A DNA stretch of 47,419 nucleotides from Herpetosiphonaceae bacterium. GTDB taxonomy: Bacteria > Chloroflexota > Chloroflexia > Chloroflexales > Kallotenuaceae. The stretch covers positions 1 to 47,419 of the forward strand of contig DASUTC010000231.1 of assembly GCA_036374795.1 (NCBI GenBank), written 5' to 3'. Made by a program: the position numbers and the translations under genes. This document shows positions 16,493 to 24,183 of this stretch, piece after piece; the stretch's first letter is position 1, and the number at the start of each line of letters is the position of its first letter. The notes under the pieces were generated by a model. The model searched no databases and was not told the origin of the DNA. It was given only the letters and a program-made list of their open reading frames with translations.

Positions 16493-18238
16493 TTAGGCCG
16501 CCCGCCGCTGCTCGCCGGTCAGCCAGAGCGTGGTGTCCGGCAGCGTCCAGGTGATGATCGTGATGTGTGGCTCGTCGCTCGCCGACTCGCGGGCCTCGCT
16601 CTGATCCAGATCGGCGGCGGTGCAGCCATGCGCGGCGATGGCGTGCTCGCGCAGCGCCGCCAGCTCGTCGTGGCCGGCCTGCTGGGCCTCCGGCAGTGCC
16701 GCCGCCGACGCGCCGCAAAGCTGGCACTGGAGGTTTGACACCCCCGGCTGCGGCGCGGGTGTCATCTGCCGCAGCTCGGTGGCGAAGCGGCAGTCCGTCG
16801 CCAGCTTGTCACCGGCGGGGCGAATATCGAGCAGGACCGGGCGGTTGAGCTGCCCGTTCATGGTCATACGCTCCGTGCGCACCGTCACGACCATAGCACG
16901 CTCCCCAGCGTCCCAGCGGCGCTGGAGCTCGTCGCGCTGCGCGTCGGTCATGCCCGAACCCACCTCGCCGATCGACACGAGCGTGCCGCCCTCGTCGTAC
17001 AGGCCGCATGCGATCGCGCCGACGCGGCCCGTGTTGCGTCCCTTGCCCGGCTGGATGCCCATGACCACGACATCGAGCGTGTTGAAGCCGAACTTGACCT
17101 TGGTCCAGGCCCGCGTGCGGGCGTCCTGGTAGGTGGCGGTCGCGTCGCGGAAGACGAGGCCCTCCCAGCCCGCAGCCATGCCGCGCGCAAACAGCGCGCG
17201 CTTGCCCGCCTCGTCGGCGGCGACCTCGACCAGCAGGATCGTGTCTTGCTGCCCCAGCGCGCCGATCACGGCCTTGAGCAGCGTGAGGCGCACATCCTGA
17301 CGGGTGGCGAGCTTGCTGGTCATCGCCGGGCAGGCCAGCAGGTCGAAGGCGACAAAGCACTGGCACGTGGCATCCATACCGACGTAGAGCGCTTCCTGCC
17401 CATCATCCGTTAAGCCAACTAGCTCGCCATCCAGTGATGTCTCAGCGGGCAGCTTTGCCGCGATCGCCGCGATGTGTGCCGGGCATGGAACTTCGCCCCC
17501 GCTCCGGTTGGTCATGATCACCTCGCCACCCGCCAGCACATGGATTTGTGCGCGCCGCCCTTCCATCTTGCGTGTCGCAATCCAACCTGGATTGCTCAGG
17601 AACGGCTCGGCCATCGCCCTGATGCGGGCCACATCGTCGGCGATCGGCAATTCCTTTGCCGCTTCGCAGAGCATCACTGCCACCGGATAGGGCGTGGCGG
17701 GTGCAGCACCTGGGGTCGGAGCGGCAACCGGCGCGCTCACCGGCGCAGCGGGGTGTTCCGGCGGGCTGGGGTGCGCTGTGGCCTGGGCGGTCGACGCAGC
17801 CTGGGGTGCCGGAGCGGGTGCTGGCTGGGCGGGCGCGGCGGGCGCGGGCGTGGCCGGAGTCGTCTGGGCTGCCTGGGCGGCAGCCTGCCGACGAGCAAAC
17901 GGCAGCAGTGTCAGCGGACGACCGACCTGCCAGAGCTGATCGTGGAGCGGCAGATCGCCGTTCGCATCCAGGCTCTTGCTCCAGGCTGCCGCGCCGTAGG
18001 CGCTCATCGTCCCCGCCAGCATAGTCACATAGGAGCGCGGGCTGCCTTTTCGTTTCTTGTCGGCCTGTTTGAGCAGCGCCTTGAAAGCGTCCTCGCGGCT
18101 GGAGCCACTGTAGAGGGTTCCCTGGGCGATAGTGCCCTGCGTGTAGGCGTTCACGACGAATGTGCCGCTTCGGTCCTCAACGAGAATCTCGTAGGTGGCT
18201 CCAGTGTGGGCCATGCCCCCAAAATATCCAACCAGCAT
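16493..18238 (-). CDS. ATP-dependent DNA ligase with N- and C-terminal accessory domains
   Basis: The product is 581 aa. I chose the ATG at 18238 because AGGAG lies 8 nt upstream. Residues 14-75 resemble a degenerate WGR-like nucleic-acid domain (YEILVEDRSGTFVV). An Ala/Pro-rich linker spans 117-185. The nucleotidyltransferase core shows motif I ATRKMEG (Lys224 nucleophile), motif III LDGELV (269-274) and FDLL (298-301), motif IV EGLVFR (359-364) and motif V KVKFG (380-384). An OB-fold-like segment follows. The C-terminus has CQLC (505-508) and H532/H537, a possible zinc site. It should seal nicks in duplex DNA using ATP. There is no LigD polymerase or nuclease domain and no Ku gene in view, so it is likely a mobile-element repair or replication ligase. 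A consensus promoter lies upstream. Confidence 0.85.
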   Translation of the reverse strand: MLVGYFGGMAHTGATYEILVEDRSGTFVVNAYTQGTIAQGTLYSGSSREDAFKALLKQADKKRKGSPRSYVTMLAGTMSAYGAAAWSKSLDANGDLPLHDQLWQVGRPLTLLPFARRQAAAQAAQTTPATPAPAAPAQPAPAPAPQAASTAQATAHPSPPEHPAAPVSAPVAAPTPGAAPATPYPVAVMLCEAAKELPIADDVARIRAMAEPFLSNPGWIATRKMEGRRAQIHVLAGGEVIMTNRSGGEVPCPAHIAAIAAKLPAETSLDGELVGLTDDGQEALYVGMDATCQCFVAFDLLACPAMTSKLATRQDVRLTLLKAVIGALGQQDTILLVEVAADEAGKRALFARGMAAGWEGLVFRDATATYQDARTRAWTKVKFGFNTLDVVVMGIQPGKGRNTGRVGAIACGLYDEGGTLVSIGEVGSGMTDAQRDELQRRWDAGERAMVVTVRTERMTMNGQLNRPVLLDIRPAGDKLATDCRFATELRQMTPAPQPGVSNLQCQLCGASAAALPEAQQAGHDELAALREHAIAAHGCTAADLDQSEARESASDEPHITIITWTLPDTTLWLTGEQRRAA

Positions 18239-18602
18239 CTCTGCGCTCCTTGAACGATGGCGAATGGGTCGCGTGCGCGGGTCCGTTCTTTCCTTGCTAT
18301 AATTGTAGCATAATAGGTTACAGTTGTCAAAATACCAAAACGTTTTGCTATGATACGGGTTTTTTTTGCTGGTCCCTGCGTCGGAGGTGGGGCAACGAGG
18401 TGGTGCGCCCAAGGTCTATTGGGCGTACCTGGGGGAATGGGGAACGGTGGATGCGGAGGTCACGGACGCCCGCGACCTCGAAGACCCAGGCGACGACCTA
18501 GACCGTGCTGCTGATCAGGATTGGCGTGGGGCCGCCGGCCATCGCTTAGGCAGCCGGTGGCCCCACCATCGCTGCGTGCGCGACCGTTAGCGCCGCATTG
18601 AG
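18239..18602. other. Intergenic region with ligase promoter
   Basis: This 364-bp gap lies between the ligase start and the end of the next gene. The 90 bp nearest the ligase are AT-rich and hold its promoter (18302-18330). The rest (18365-18600) is GC-rich and I see no gene or repeat in it. Confidence 0.6.
18302..18330 (-). promoter_or_regulatory. Sigma-70 promoter of the DNA ligase gene
   Basis: On the minus strand, TTGACA (18330-18325), a 17-nt spacer and TACAAT (18307-18302) form a near-perfect sigma-70 promoter 64 nt before the ATG. The spacer begins ACTGTAA, as in the promoter at 24120 and, with one change, the one at 23082, suggesting a shared operator. Confidence 0.8.
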
Positions 18603-18998
18603 TCAGGCCGCTCGTTCGGCTTCGTTCATAAAGTACGACTCAGGAAGGTCATATGCCGCGCCGTCGGCCTGGCGGATCAGATATTCCCACTCCTGACGCC
18701 GAATAATCCCGATGACCCGTCCGATCGGCGCGCCGTCGTCTCGGCTATACAGGAGCTCACCGAAGGTATAGCGCGGCACCGTCTCGCTCGCTGCCGATGG
18801 CATACACGCCAGGATGGCCTGCCAGCGACCAATGCGCGTCTGGATCATCGCGGGCGTTACGCGCGTGAGCACATCGACTGGCAGCTTCCGCGCAGGCCCG
18901 CGATACGGCTGCTGGCTGGAACCGAAGCGGGGTTCGAGGGTCGCAGGGGAAGAGAACGGCGCGCCCGCGACGGAGCCGTAGCGGAATGGCCATCCCAC
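18603..18998 (-). CDS. Hypothetical protein
   Basis: The product is up to 131 aa if translation starts at the GTG at 18998. No clear ribosome-binding site marks the start, and an in-frame ATG at 18848 (MIQTRIGRWQAIL) is an alternative. The C-terminal half (YTFGELLYSRDDGAPIGRVI, then QEWEYLIRQADG) looks like a small beta-rich domain with conserved-looking Trp and Tyr. No family recognised. It lies just upstream of the DNA ligase on the same strand and downstream of the methyltransferase piece at 19069. Confidence 0.5.
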   Translation of the reverse strand: MGWPFRYGSVAGAPFSSPATLEPRFGSSQQPYRGPARKLPVDVLTRVTPAMIQTRIGRWQAILACMPSAASETVPRYTFGELLYSRDDGAPIGRVIGIIRRQEWEYLIRQADGAAYDLPESYFMNEAERAA

Positions 18999-19068
18999 GG
19001 GATGCCACGTGGATCAGAAACACCAGGATGCGCTTCTGCCGCGGTCGATGCCGATCACGGTGGCAGCG

Positions 19069-19869
19069 TCACCAATCTTGATTCAACAACATCTGCAATT
19101 CGTCGAGCGTCTGCATGATCGTGCGTTGGTTCTCCAATAACCGCTGAATAATGACCCGCGGATCGTCGTACTGGATCTCAGGTGTGCGTTGCGGCTGGTA
19201 GCGACGCGCATCGAGTTCGTAGGCTGAACCGAGCGCTTCGACGGGCGTTTCCCAGGTTTCCATGGTTTCCAGATCAATGCTCACTGGTTCGGGTGATCGC
19301 CGTGAACGGTGCGCACGCTGCGGCGCCACTGGATAGGCGTAGAACCGGATCTGCGTTGTTCGACCTTCCGCCTGCACCATCAAGATGCTGGTACTCACGC
19401 CAGCAAATGGGTAAAACACGTCGCTGGGCAGCGAAATAATCGTCTGCAGCATGTGGTCTTCAACCAGTGTTTTGCGGAGTTTCACCAGCACCTTGGTCGA
19501 ACCAAACAGCATGCCGTCGGGGAGAATCACGGCGATCCGGCCACCGCGGCGCACCTGCTTTAAGATCGCAGCCGTGAACAGGATCTCGGTTTTGGTTCCC
19601 CAGGCTTTCAAGTCGGGACGCACATCGGGCAGATAGCACGCTCCGCCAAATGGTGGGTTGCTCACGATAAAGTCATGCTGCGTTTCATCAGCGTCGGCGA
19701 GCGTATCGCGCTGGGCGATCACCTGGCGCGGTACACGGGAGCGCCCAGGGTGCTGGGCGGCGGATCGGGGCTCGGCCGATGGAATCCAGCCGGCCGAGCG
19801 TACGAGCAGGGTACTGCTGCCTAGATCGGCCATGTGGTCGGGTCGTCGTGGTGCGGTGATGGTCGTCAT
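19069..19869 (-). CDS. N6-adenine methyltransferase C-terminal half (HsdM-like, NPPF motif)
   Basis: The product is about 266 aa from the ATG at 19869; no strong ribosome-binding site marks the start. From residue 54 it matches gamma-class methylases of HsdM type: RDTLADADE, then NPPF (motif IV, N71), LLF-like FTAAILKQVRRGGRIAVILP, DGMLFGS, and VFYPFAGVSTSILM, ending in a helical tail. The first 50 residues are not recognisable, and motif I (SAM binding) is missing, so alone it should not bind cofactor normally. The gene at 14659-15661 holds exactly the missing half. It overlaps no neighbour but begins 54 nt after the RNA ligase gene ends, so the genes are probably co-transcribed. It is either a truncated remnant or one partner of a split enzyme. 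Confidence 0.7.
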   Translation of the reverse strand: MTTITAPRRPDHMADLGSSTLLVRSAGWIPSAEPRSAAQHPGRSRVPRQVIAQRDTLADADETQHDFIVSNPPFGGACYLPDVRPDLKAWGTKTEILFTAAILKQVRRGGRIAVILPDGMLFGSTKVLVKLRKTLVEDHMLQTIISLPSDVFYPFAGVSTSILMVQAEGRTTQIRFYAYPVAPQRAHRSRRSPEPVSIDLETMETWETPVEALGSAYELDARRYQPQRTPEIQYDDPRVIIQRLLENQRTIMQTLDELQMLLNQDW

Positions 19870-19922
19870 GTCGCTGCGCGCATCGTCGCGGGCATGGGCA
19901 GGTGCCATGCCTCGCGCGTCGT

Positions 19923-20975
19923 TCAGGAGATCTGGCGCGACGAGCCGCGCCGATCCTCGTTGGTCTGCAGGCCATTGGGGACCACCGGCTGCCGGACCCA
20001 ATTGTGGACGGTTTGCACATGCCCCGCTCGCACATATTTGGCCACCGACTGGCGGAATGCGCTATACGGGAAGGCATCGGCCAGGCGCACGACGTAGCCT
20101 TCGCACGGGTCGCCATCGAGGACGGGCTGGTACATGCCCTGAATCAGCTGCTCGTCCCAGATGCCGCGATACAGCACGGGGACCAGGCTCAATTCCAGTA
20201 AGGCGGTCCATTCTTCGGTTTCCGCCCACGAGAGGCAGTGGTTGCGATCGCTCCACATGCTGAACACCTGGAAGTAGCTGCCGAGATGGCTGTAGGCGAT
20301 CGAGTGGCGCGCATACAGGTTTTCGCCGCACACGCGATAGCCAGGTGGGATGTCGTAGGCAATCTGCGCGTGCAGCTGTTTGACCCAGCTTTGTGAGGGA
20401 TGCGCCGCCGACGCCACCGAGCGCCCGTGGATGCCATCCCGGTAGAGCGTGGTATTCGCGCCGTCCATCTTCGCCGTGACGACGACCTCGCATCCGACGA
20501 AGGCACGCACATCGGCCAAGGCCAGGTCGTCCTCGGCGCGACCGGGACTCCACGGCAGATGCGGCGTGCGTGGATACTTGACCCGATCGCTGAACAGATG
20601 GTGGACGCCGCCAGCGCGCAAGATCCGCTGCACCGACTCGTCGTCAAAGAGTTCGCCGCGCAAGCGGGTCCCGTTCGCTACTTCGTAGTTGCCCCATTTG
20701 TCGATGCGATCCGCGTCATAAAACTGCGGTGGTAACAGAATCTGGCGAATGCCGGCAGCCTGGCGGATGTCGTCACAGCTCAGCGTCGTTTGTTCGGCGG
20801 CGATATGATGATCGGCGCAGAGCGATGCACCGTTCTGGAGATAATAGCCGCCATCCGGCCACAGCCGCCGCTCGACGATATGGTGGGCGTCCTGAGCGGG
20901 CGCGCCACAGATGACACAGCGGTGGTGGTCGCGCTCAAAGACAGCATCGCGGAATTGGGTGCGTGTTAACAGCAT
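19923..20975 (-). CDS. HNH nuclease - RNA ligase fusion protein
   Basis: The product is 350 aa from the ATG at 20975 (GAGG about 10 nt upstream). Residues 10-60 form an HNH domain: CVIC (20-23), DAHHIV with H31/H32, N48, C53 and H56/H57. Residues 95-330 look like an Rnl-type RNA ligase: motif I AKMDG (Lys169 nucleophile), motif III CGENLYARHS (E218), motif IV EGYVVRL (292-298) and motif V KYVR (313-316). Known RNA ligases of this family join RNA ends after nucleolytic damage such as tRNA cleavage. Fusing a nuclease to a ligase could allow cut-and-rejoin or repair of a specific break; this is inference. It sits between a methyltransferase piece and a small protein gene on the same strand. Both domains look intact. 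Confidence 0.8.
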   Translation of the reverse strand: MLLTRTQFRDAVFERDHHRCVICGAPAQDAHHIVERRLWPDGGYYLQNGASLCADHHIAAEQTTLSCDDIRQAAGIRQILLPPQFYDADRIDKWGNYEVANGTRLRGELFDDESVQRILRAGGVHHLFSDRVKYPRTPHLPWSPGRAEDDLALADVRAFVGCEVVVTAKMDGANTTLYRDGIHGRSVASAAHPSQSWVKQLHAQIAYDIPPGYRVCGENLYARHSIAYSHLGSYFQVFSMWSDRNHCLSWAETEEWTALLELSLVPVLYRGIWDEQLIQGMYQPVLDGDPCEGYVVRLADAFPYSAFRQSVAKYVRAGHVQTVHNWVRQPVVPNGLQTNEDRRGSSRQIS

Positions 20976-21037
20976 CGACCGCCTCACGATCGGGTTGCAG
21001 GCCAAAAGAGTAGCGTACCAGGCAGATGGATGAACCG

Positions 21038-21463
21038 CTAGACCTCCCGGATGATCGTTGGCGTTTCGTCCGTGAGACCGGGAATCACCAGCCAGAACCA
21101 CTGTCGGCATTTGAAGAGCCGCAGTTCCAGCAGGTCGTCAGGAAAGGTCTGGCCGCCATGGCCCTGCCAGTGGCCCAGATGCGTAAGCTGCTGCTTGGCG
21201 CACGGCGGACAGAGATCGCCGGGCTGGCCTTTGTCGATGGTGTAGCCGTCAGCGGCGGGATCGAGCGGCTGGGGAGCCGGGATGCGTCCGTGATCGGCAT
21301 CTGGGCAGGGCCTCCCGCCGAGCTCCGCAGCGACGATCCCAGAGCAGATCAGCGTGTCGGGGTAGATCGTGCCGTCGGGACTGAGAAACAGCGCCCGGGG
21401 GGCCTGCATCAGATGATTGGGCTGGGTATCGTCAGGAAGCTGCCTGTGGGGGAACGTCGTCAT
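21038..21463 (-). CDS. Hypothetical protein with CPPC motif
   Basis: The product is 141 aa from the ATG at 21463, with AAAGGA about 12-17 nt upstream. The middle contains GDLCPPCAKQQLTHLGHWQGH, which could bind a metal through two Cys and two His, and the end has CRQWFWLVIPG. There is no signal peptide and no family I recognise. It lies 62 nt before the HNH-RNA ligase start and after the sigma-factor gene on the same strand, so it may belong to the same transcript. Confidence 0.6.
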   Translation of the reverse strand: MTTFPHRQLPDDTQPNHLMQAPRALFLSPDGTIYPDTLICSGIVAAELGGRPCPDADHGRIPAPQPLDPAADGYTIDKGQPGDLCPPCAKQQLTHLGHWQGHGGQTFPDDLLELRLFKCRQWFWLVIPGLTDETPTIIREV

Positions 21464-21558
21464 AGATCGCTCGTCCTTTCATGGGGTGACACAGAGCACC
21501 AGATTAAACCAGTGTCGGCGACACCATGTGCTGATGGTCGGTCATGCATGCTCGCCGT

Positions 21559-22962
21559 TTACTCGAGGTAATCCCGCAACCTGGCTCCGAACGCTGGATG
21601 GCGCAGCTTGCGCAGGGCTTTGGCTTCGATCTGGCGGATACGCTCGCGAGTGAGGCCATCGACGAGTGTGCCCACCTCTTCGAGCGTGCGGCTCTTGCCG
21701 TCGTCGAGGCCATACCGCAGCCGAATTACGCGGCGTTCCCGATCGGGAAGCCGATCCAGGATCGTGTTGAGTTGCTCCCGCAGCTGTGCGTGGGCAACCA
21801 TCTCGAAGGTTGCGGTACATGTGTGATCGGCAACCAGCTCGCCGAGCCGGATCTCGTCGCCGTCCTTCCCCTCAAACACCGGTGCCTCCAGCGATTCCGG
21901 CAGGGCCGTTCGATTCAGATACGTCATGTACTTCTCAAGCTCCCATCCGAGGGCATCCGCCATTTCTTGGTGGCTCGGCGTACGGTTCAGGGTGTCCGCG
22001 AGCGTCGATCGAGTGCGGTTCACGAGCACGATCGTCTCGGTCATGTGGACGGGCAGGCGAATCGTGCGGGACTGGTCTGCAATCGCGCGCGTCACCGCCT
22101 GGCGAATCCACCACGTCGCGTAGGTCGAGAACTTGTGCCCCTTGGTGTAATCGAACTTGCCGGTCGCGCGCATCAGCCCGATATTCCCTTCTTGGATGAG
22201 ATCGAGGAAGGTTAACCCGCGGCCCCGATAGTTCTTCGCAATGCTGACGACCAGGCGCAGATTCGCCTGGATCATCTGCGCGCGGGCGTCCGCTCCCGTC
22301 TGCACCAACTGCTTGAGGGTGCGTTTGGTCTCGCCGTCCAGGTTCGCATCCGGATCATCGAGCTGGTCCTGCGCGAACATTCCCGCCTCCATGGCCTGGG
22401 CGAGGTCGACTTCTTGCTGCGCCGTCAGTAATGGGGTCTGCCCAATTTCACGCAGGTAGCGCCGCACCGGGTCGTCATCCACATCGACATCCACATCGGG
22501 ATCGGGTTCGTCCGCTTCCACCTCCAAAAGGTCTGAAGCGGTTGGCTCGTCCGCTGGCCCGGTTGCGCTACGCTCGATCGGTTCACCAGTCACCATGGTG
22601 GACCTGCATGATGGTAGGTCACGAACGGCTGGTGCGATCTGTGGGTTGCCTGGCTGTGCAATGTCTCCCGTCTCAGTGGCCGGAACCTCGGTACGCACAC
22701 CGCCCGTACTCATTCCACGCGATGGTGGTGCAGCGACCTGAGGTACCTCGCCACCCGTCAGCTGGTGCGCCTTGATGCGATGCAGCTTGATCGGACGACC
22801 GTCTGGCTTCTGAACAGAACAGCCGGGGTAGCCACAGGGGACAGGGTCGCGATCATCCGTTCGCGTGTCCGGCATCACGCGCGTGCCCGTACCACCATCC
22901 GTATCAATCGCCTGAGCGGCGGCGAGGCTGGGCCGGGGGGGAATAATCGTTATGAGCGCCAT
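21559..22962 (-). CDS. RNA polymerase sigma-70 factor with N-terminal C2H2-type zinc finger
   Basis: The product is 467 aa. The ATG at 22962 has AGGAG 8 nt upstream, better than in-frame starts further up. All conserved primary-type regions are present: 1.2 ([18 protein letters not shown]), 2 ([37 protein letters not shown]), 3 and 4 ([36 protein letters not shown]). Region 1.1 is replaced by an extension with Cys43-x4-Cys48-x12-His61-x4-His66, an exact C2H2 zinc-finger spacing, which may add a DNA contact or a regulator-binding site. It should direct RNA polymerase to promoters, plausibly including the AT-rich TTGACA/TACAAT promoters in this island. Its own upstream promoter matches that type. 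Confidence 0.9.
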   Translation of the reverse strand: MALITIIPPRPSLAAAQAIDTDGGTGTRVMPDTRTDDRDPVPCGYPGCSVQKPDGRPIKLHRIKAHQLTGGEVPQVAAPPSRGMSTGGVRTEVPATETGDIAQPGNPQIAPAVRDLPSCRSTMVTGEPIERSATGPADEPTASDLLEVEADEPDPDVDVDVDDDPVRRYLREIGQTPLLTAQQEVDLAQAMEAGMFAQDQLDDPDANLDGETKRTLKQLVQTGADARAQMIQANLRLVVSIAKNYRGRGLTFLDLIQEGNIGLMRATGKFDYTKGHKFSTYATWWIRQAVTRAIADQSRTIRLPVHMTETIVLVNRTRSTLADTLNRTPSHQEMADALGWELEKYMTYLNRTALPESLEAPVFEGKDGDEIRLGELVADHTCTATFEMVAHAQLREQLNTILDRLPDRERRVIRLRYGLDDGKSRTLEEVGTLVDGLTRERIRQIEAKALRKLRHPAFGARLRDYLE

Positions 22963-23081
22963 ACCATCTCCTTGCGACGAAGCCACGTCGTCTCTGCCGC
23001 CATGCGCGCTGCTGCCGGTGCGGCGACCGATTGTTGAGTCAGTCGTGTGCTCGCGCTGGACGCGCATCTGTACCAGATACA

Positions 23082-23110
23082 AATGTAACATCATGGATTA
23101 TAGTTATCAA
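23082..23110 (-). promoter_or_regulatory. Promoter of the sigma-factor gene
   Basis: On the minus strand, TTGATA (23110-23105), a 17-nt spacer starting ACTATAA, and TACATT (23087-23082) lie about 120 nt before the sigma-factor ATG. The arrangement copies the ligase promoter and the one at 24120 with few changes. Confidence 0.65.
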
Positions 23111-23243
23111 TATGTGGAATGGTGATACTACAATCATTGTCGCATGCTCGTTTCGGTCTCATGCTATACTTGTGGCTCAGAGACACGGGGGTACTGATCT
23201 GCTCGCTCGTACGAGGTACGCGCAGCGCTGGAGCGACACACCG

Positions 23244-23660
23244 ATGGCTGAGGATCGTGTGACCATCTCGATTGCCGCATCGCTGAACCGCCGGATCGGG
23301 CGCGTGGTCGATCGGCTCCGCGAGCGCGAGCTGCTCGCTGGGGGCGATCCCGCGCCGCGCCGCACGCCGCTGATCATTGCCCTGCTCGAAGCTGGCCTGC
23401 AGGAGGCGCAGCAGCTCCGCCAGCAGGGGCAGATTCCGCCCGCAGTGCGGCGGCGGTACCCGGAGCCGGGCACGACAGTCGCCGTGCCGCGCGCTTTGCA
23501 GCAGCGGCTCCAGATCGAGTGCCACGCCCGGACCAACGAACTCCCACCGGCGCAGCGGCAGACCGTCGTCGTGCGGCACCTGGTCGACACGATCTTAACC
23601 GCCGCCGTGGAGCGCTACGAGGCTGCGCTCGCGGCGGGCGAGGGAACATCGGATGGCTGA
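23244..23660 (+). CDS. Tandem ribbon-helix-helix protein, first of a pair
   Basis: The product is 138 aa from the ATG at 23244 (MAEDRVTISIAASLNRRI). It contains two RHH-like units. Each has a short strand followed by two helices: VTISIAASLNRRIGRVVDRL with TPLIIALLEAGLQEA, then TTVAVPRALQQRLQIECHA with VVVRHLVDTILTAAVERY. RHH proteins are DNA-binding regulators or partition factors, usually dimers; two units in one chain could act as an internal dimer. Its stop overlaps the start of the next gene by 8 nt, so the two are translationally coupled. The target is unknown; the shared promoter sites nearby are obvious candidates. Confidence 0.65.
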   Translation: MAEDRVTISIAASLNRRIGRVVDRLRERELLAGGDPAPRRTPLIIALLEAGLQEAQQLRQQGQIPPAVRRRYPEPGTTVAVPRALQQRLQIECHARTNELPPAQRQTVVVRHLVDTILTAAVERYEAALAAGEGTSDG

Positions 23661-24048
23661 CATCACCGACTATGAAAGCCAGAATCCGCGGGTGGCGCTG
23701 CCCAAGGCCGTCTTTCTCCGCGCGGAGCTGGCCGCGCTGCGCCGCTCCCGCGAGCAGGCGCGGCGTGTCACGCGCCGGGAGGTCGTCGAGGCGGCGATCC
23801 GCGCGTATCTCACGCAGGCCGCGCAGGCCCGCGCCGCGCAGCAGCCGATGCAGGCGGAGCGCGTCGTGATTCGCTCGGGGTCGCCGACGGTGCGGATCAG
23901 CGCGGCAGTGCGCGCGCAGCTCGCGGCGGAAGCGCGGCAGCAAGCGATTGAGCAGCAGCAGGACGTAGCGATCGGGCAACTCGCGACGGCGGCGGTCACG
24001 CGCTACCTCGACGACCACCACGTGCCCTTCCCGAAGACGAGCGGCTAG
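23653..24048 (+). CDS. Tandem ribbon-helix-helix protein, second of a pair
   Basis: The product is 131 aa. It has the same two-unit plan as the gene before it: RVALPKAVFLRAELAALRRS with REVVEAAIRAYLTQA, then TVRISAAVRAQLAAEARQQ with GQLATAAVTRYLDDH. The start overlaps the preceding gene, indicating coupled translation and probably a hetero-complex. The pair likely arose by duplication, though sequence identity is low. A DNA-binding role is inferred from the fold pattern. The stop at 24048 is followed by about 70 bp before the next promoter. Confidence 0.65.
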   Translation: MADITDYESQNPRVALPKAVFLRAELAALRRSREQARRVTRREVVEAAIRAYLTQAAQARAAQQPMQAERVVIRSGSPTVRISAAVRAQLAAEARQQAIEQQQDVAIGQLATAAVTRYLDDHHVPFPKTSG

Positions 24049-24119
24049 CGCCGGCTGGCTGGCGGGAAGGCCCGTCGTCGCAATCGCGCGGAGGTCCGGG
24101 ATCGTGCCGTCTGCGCCTA

Positions 24120-24148
24120 TTGACAACTGTAATGCACATTGGTACAAT
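24120..24148 (+). promoter_or_regulatory. Sigma-70 promoter of the gene at 24184
   Basis: TTGACA (24120-24125), a 17-nt spacer starting ACTGTAA, and TACAAT (24143-24148) lie 35 nt before the ATG. The first 13 bases, TTGACAACTGTAA, are identical to those of the DNA ligase promoter on the other strand at 18330. Confidence 0.85.
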
Positions 24149-24183
24149 GCTGCTGGCGATCAACGAACAGAAAGGACGCAGCC

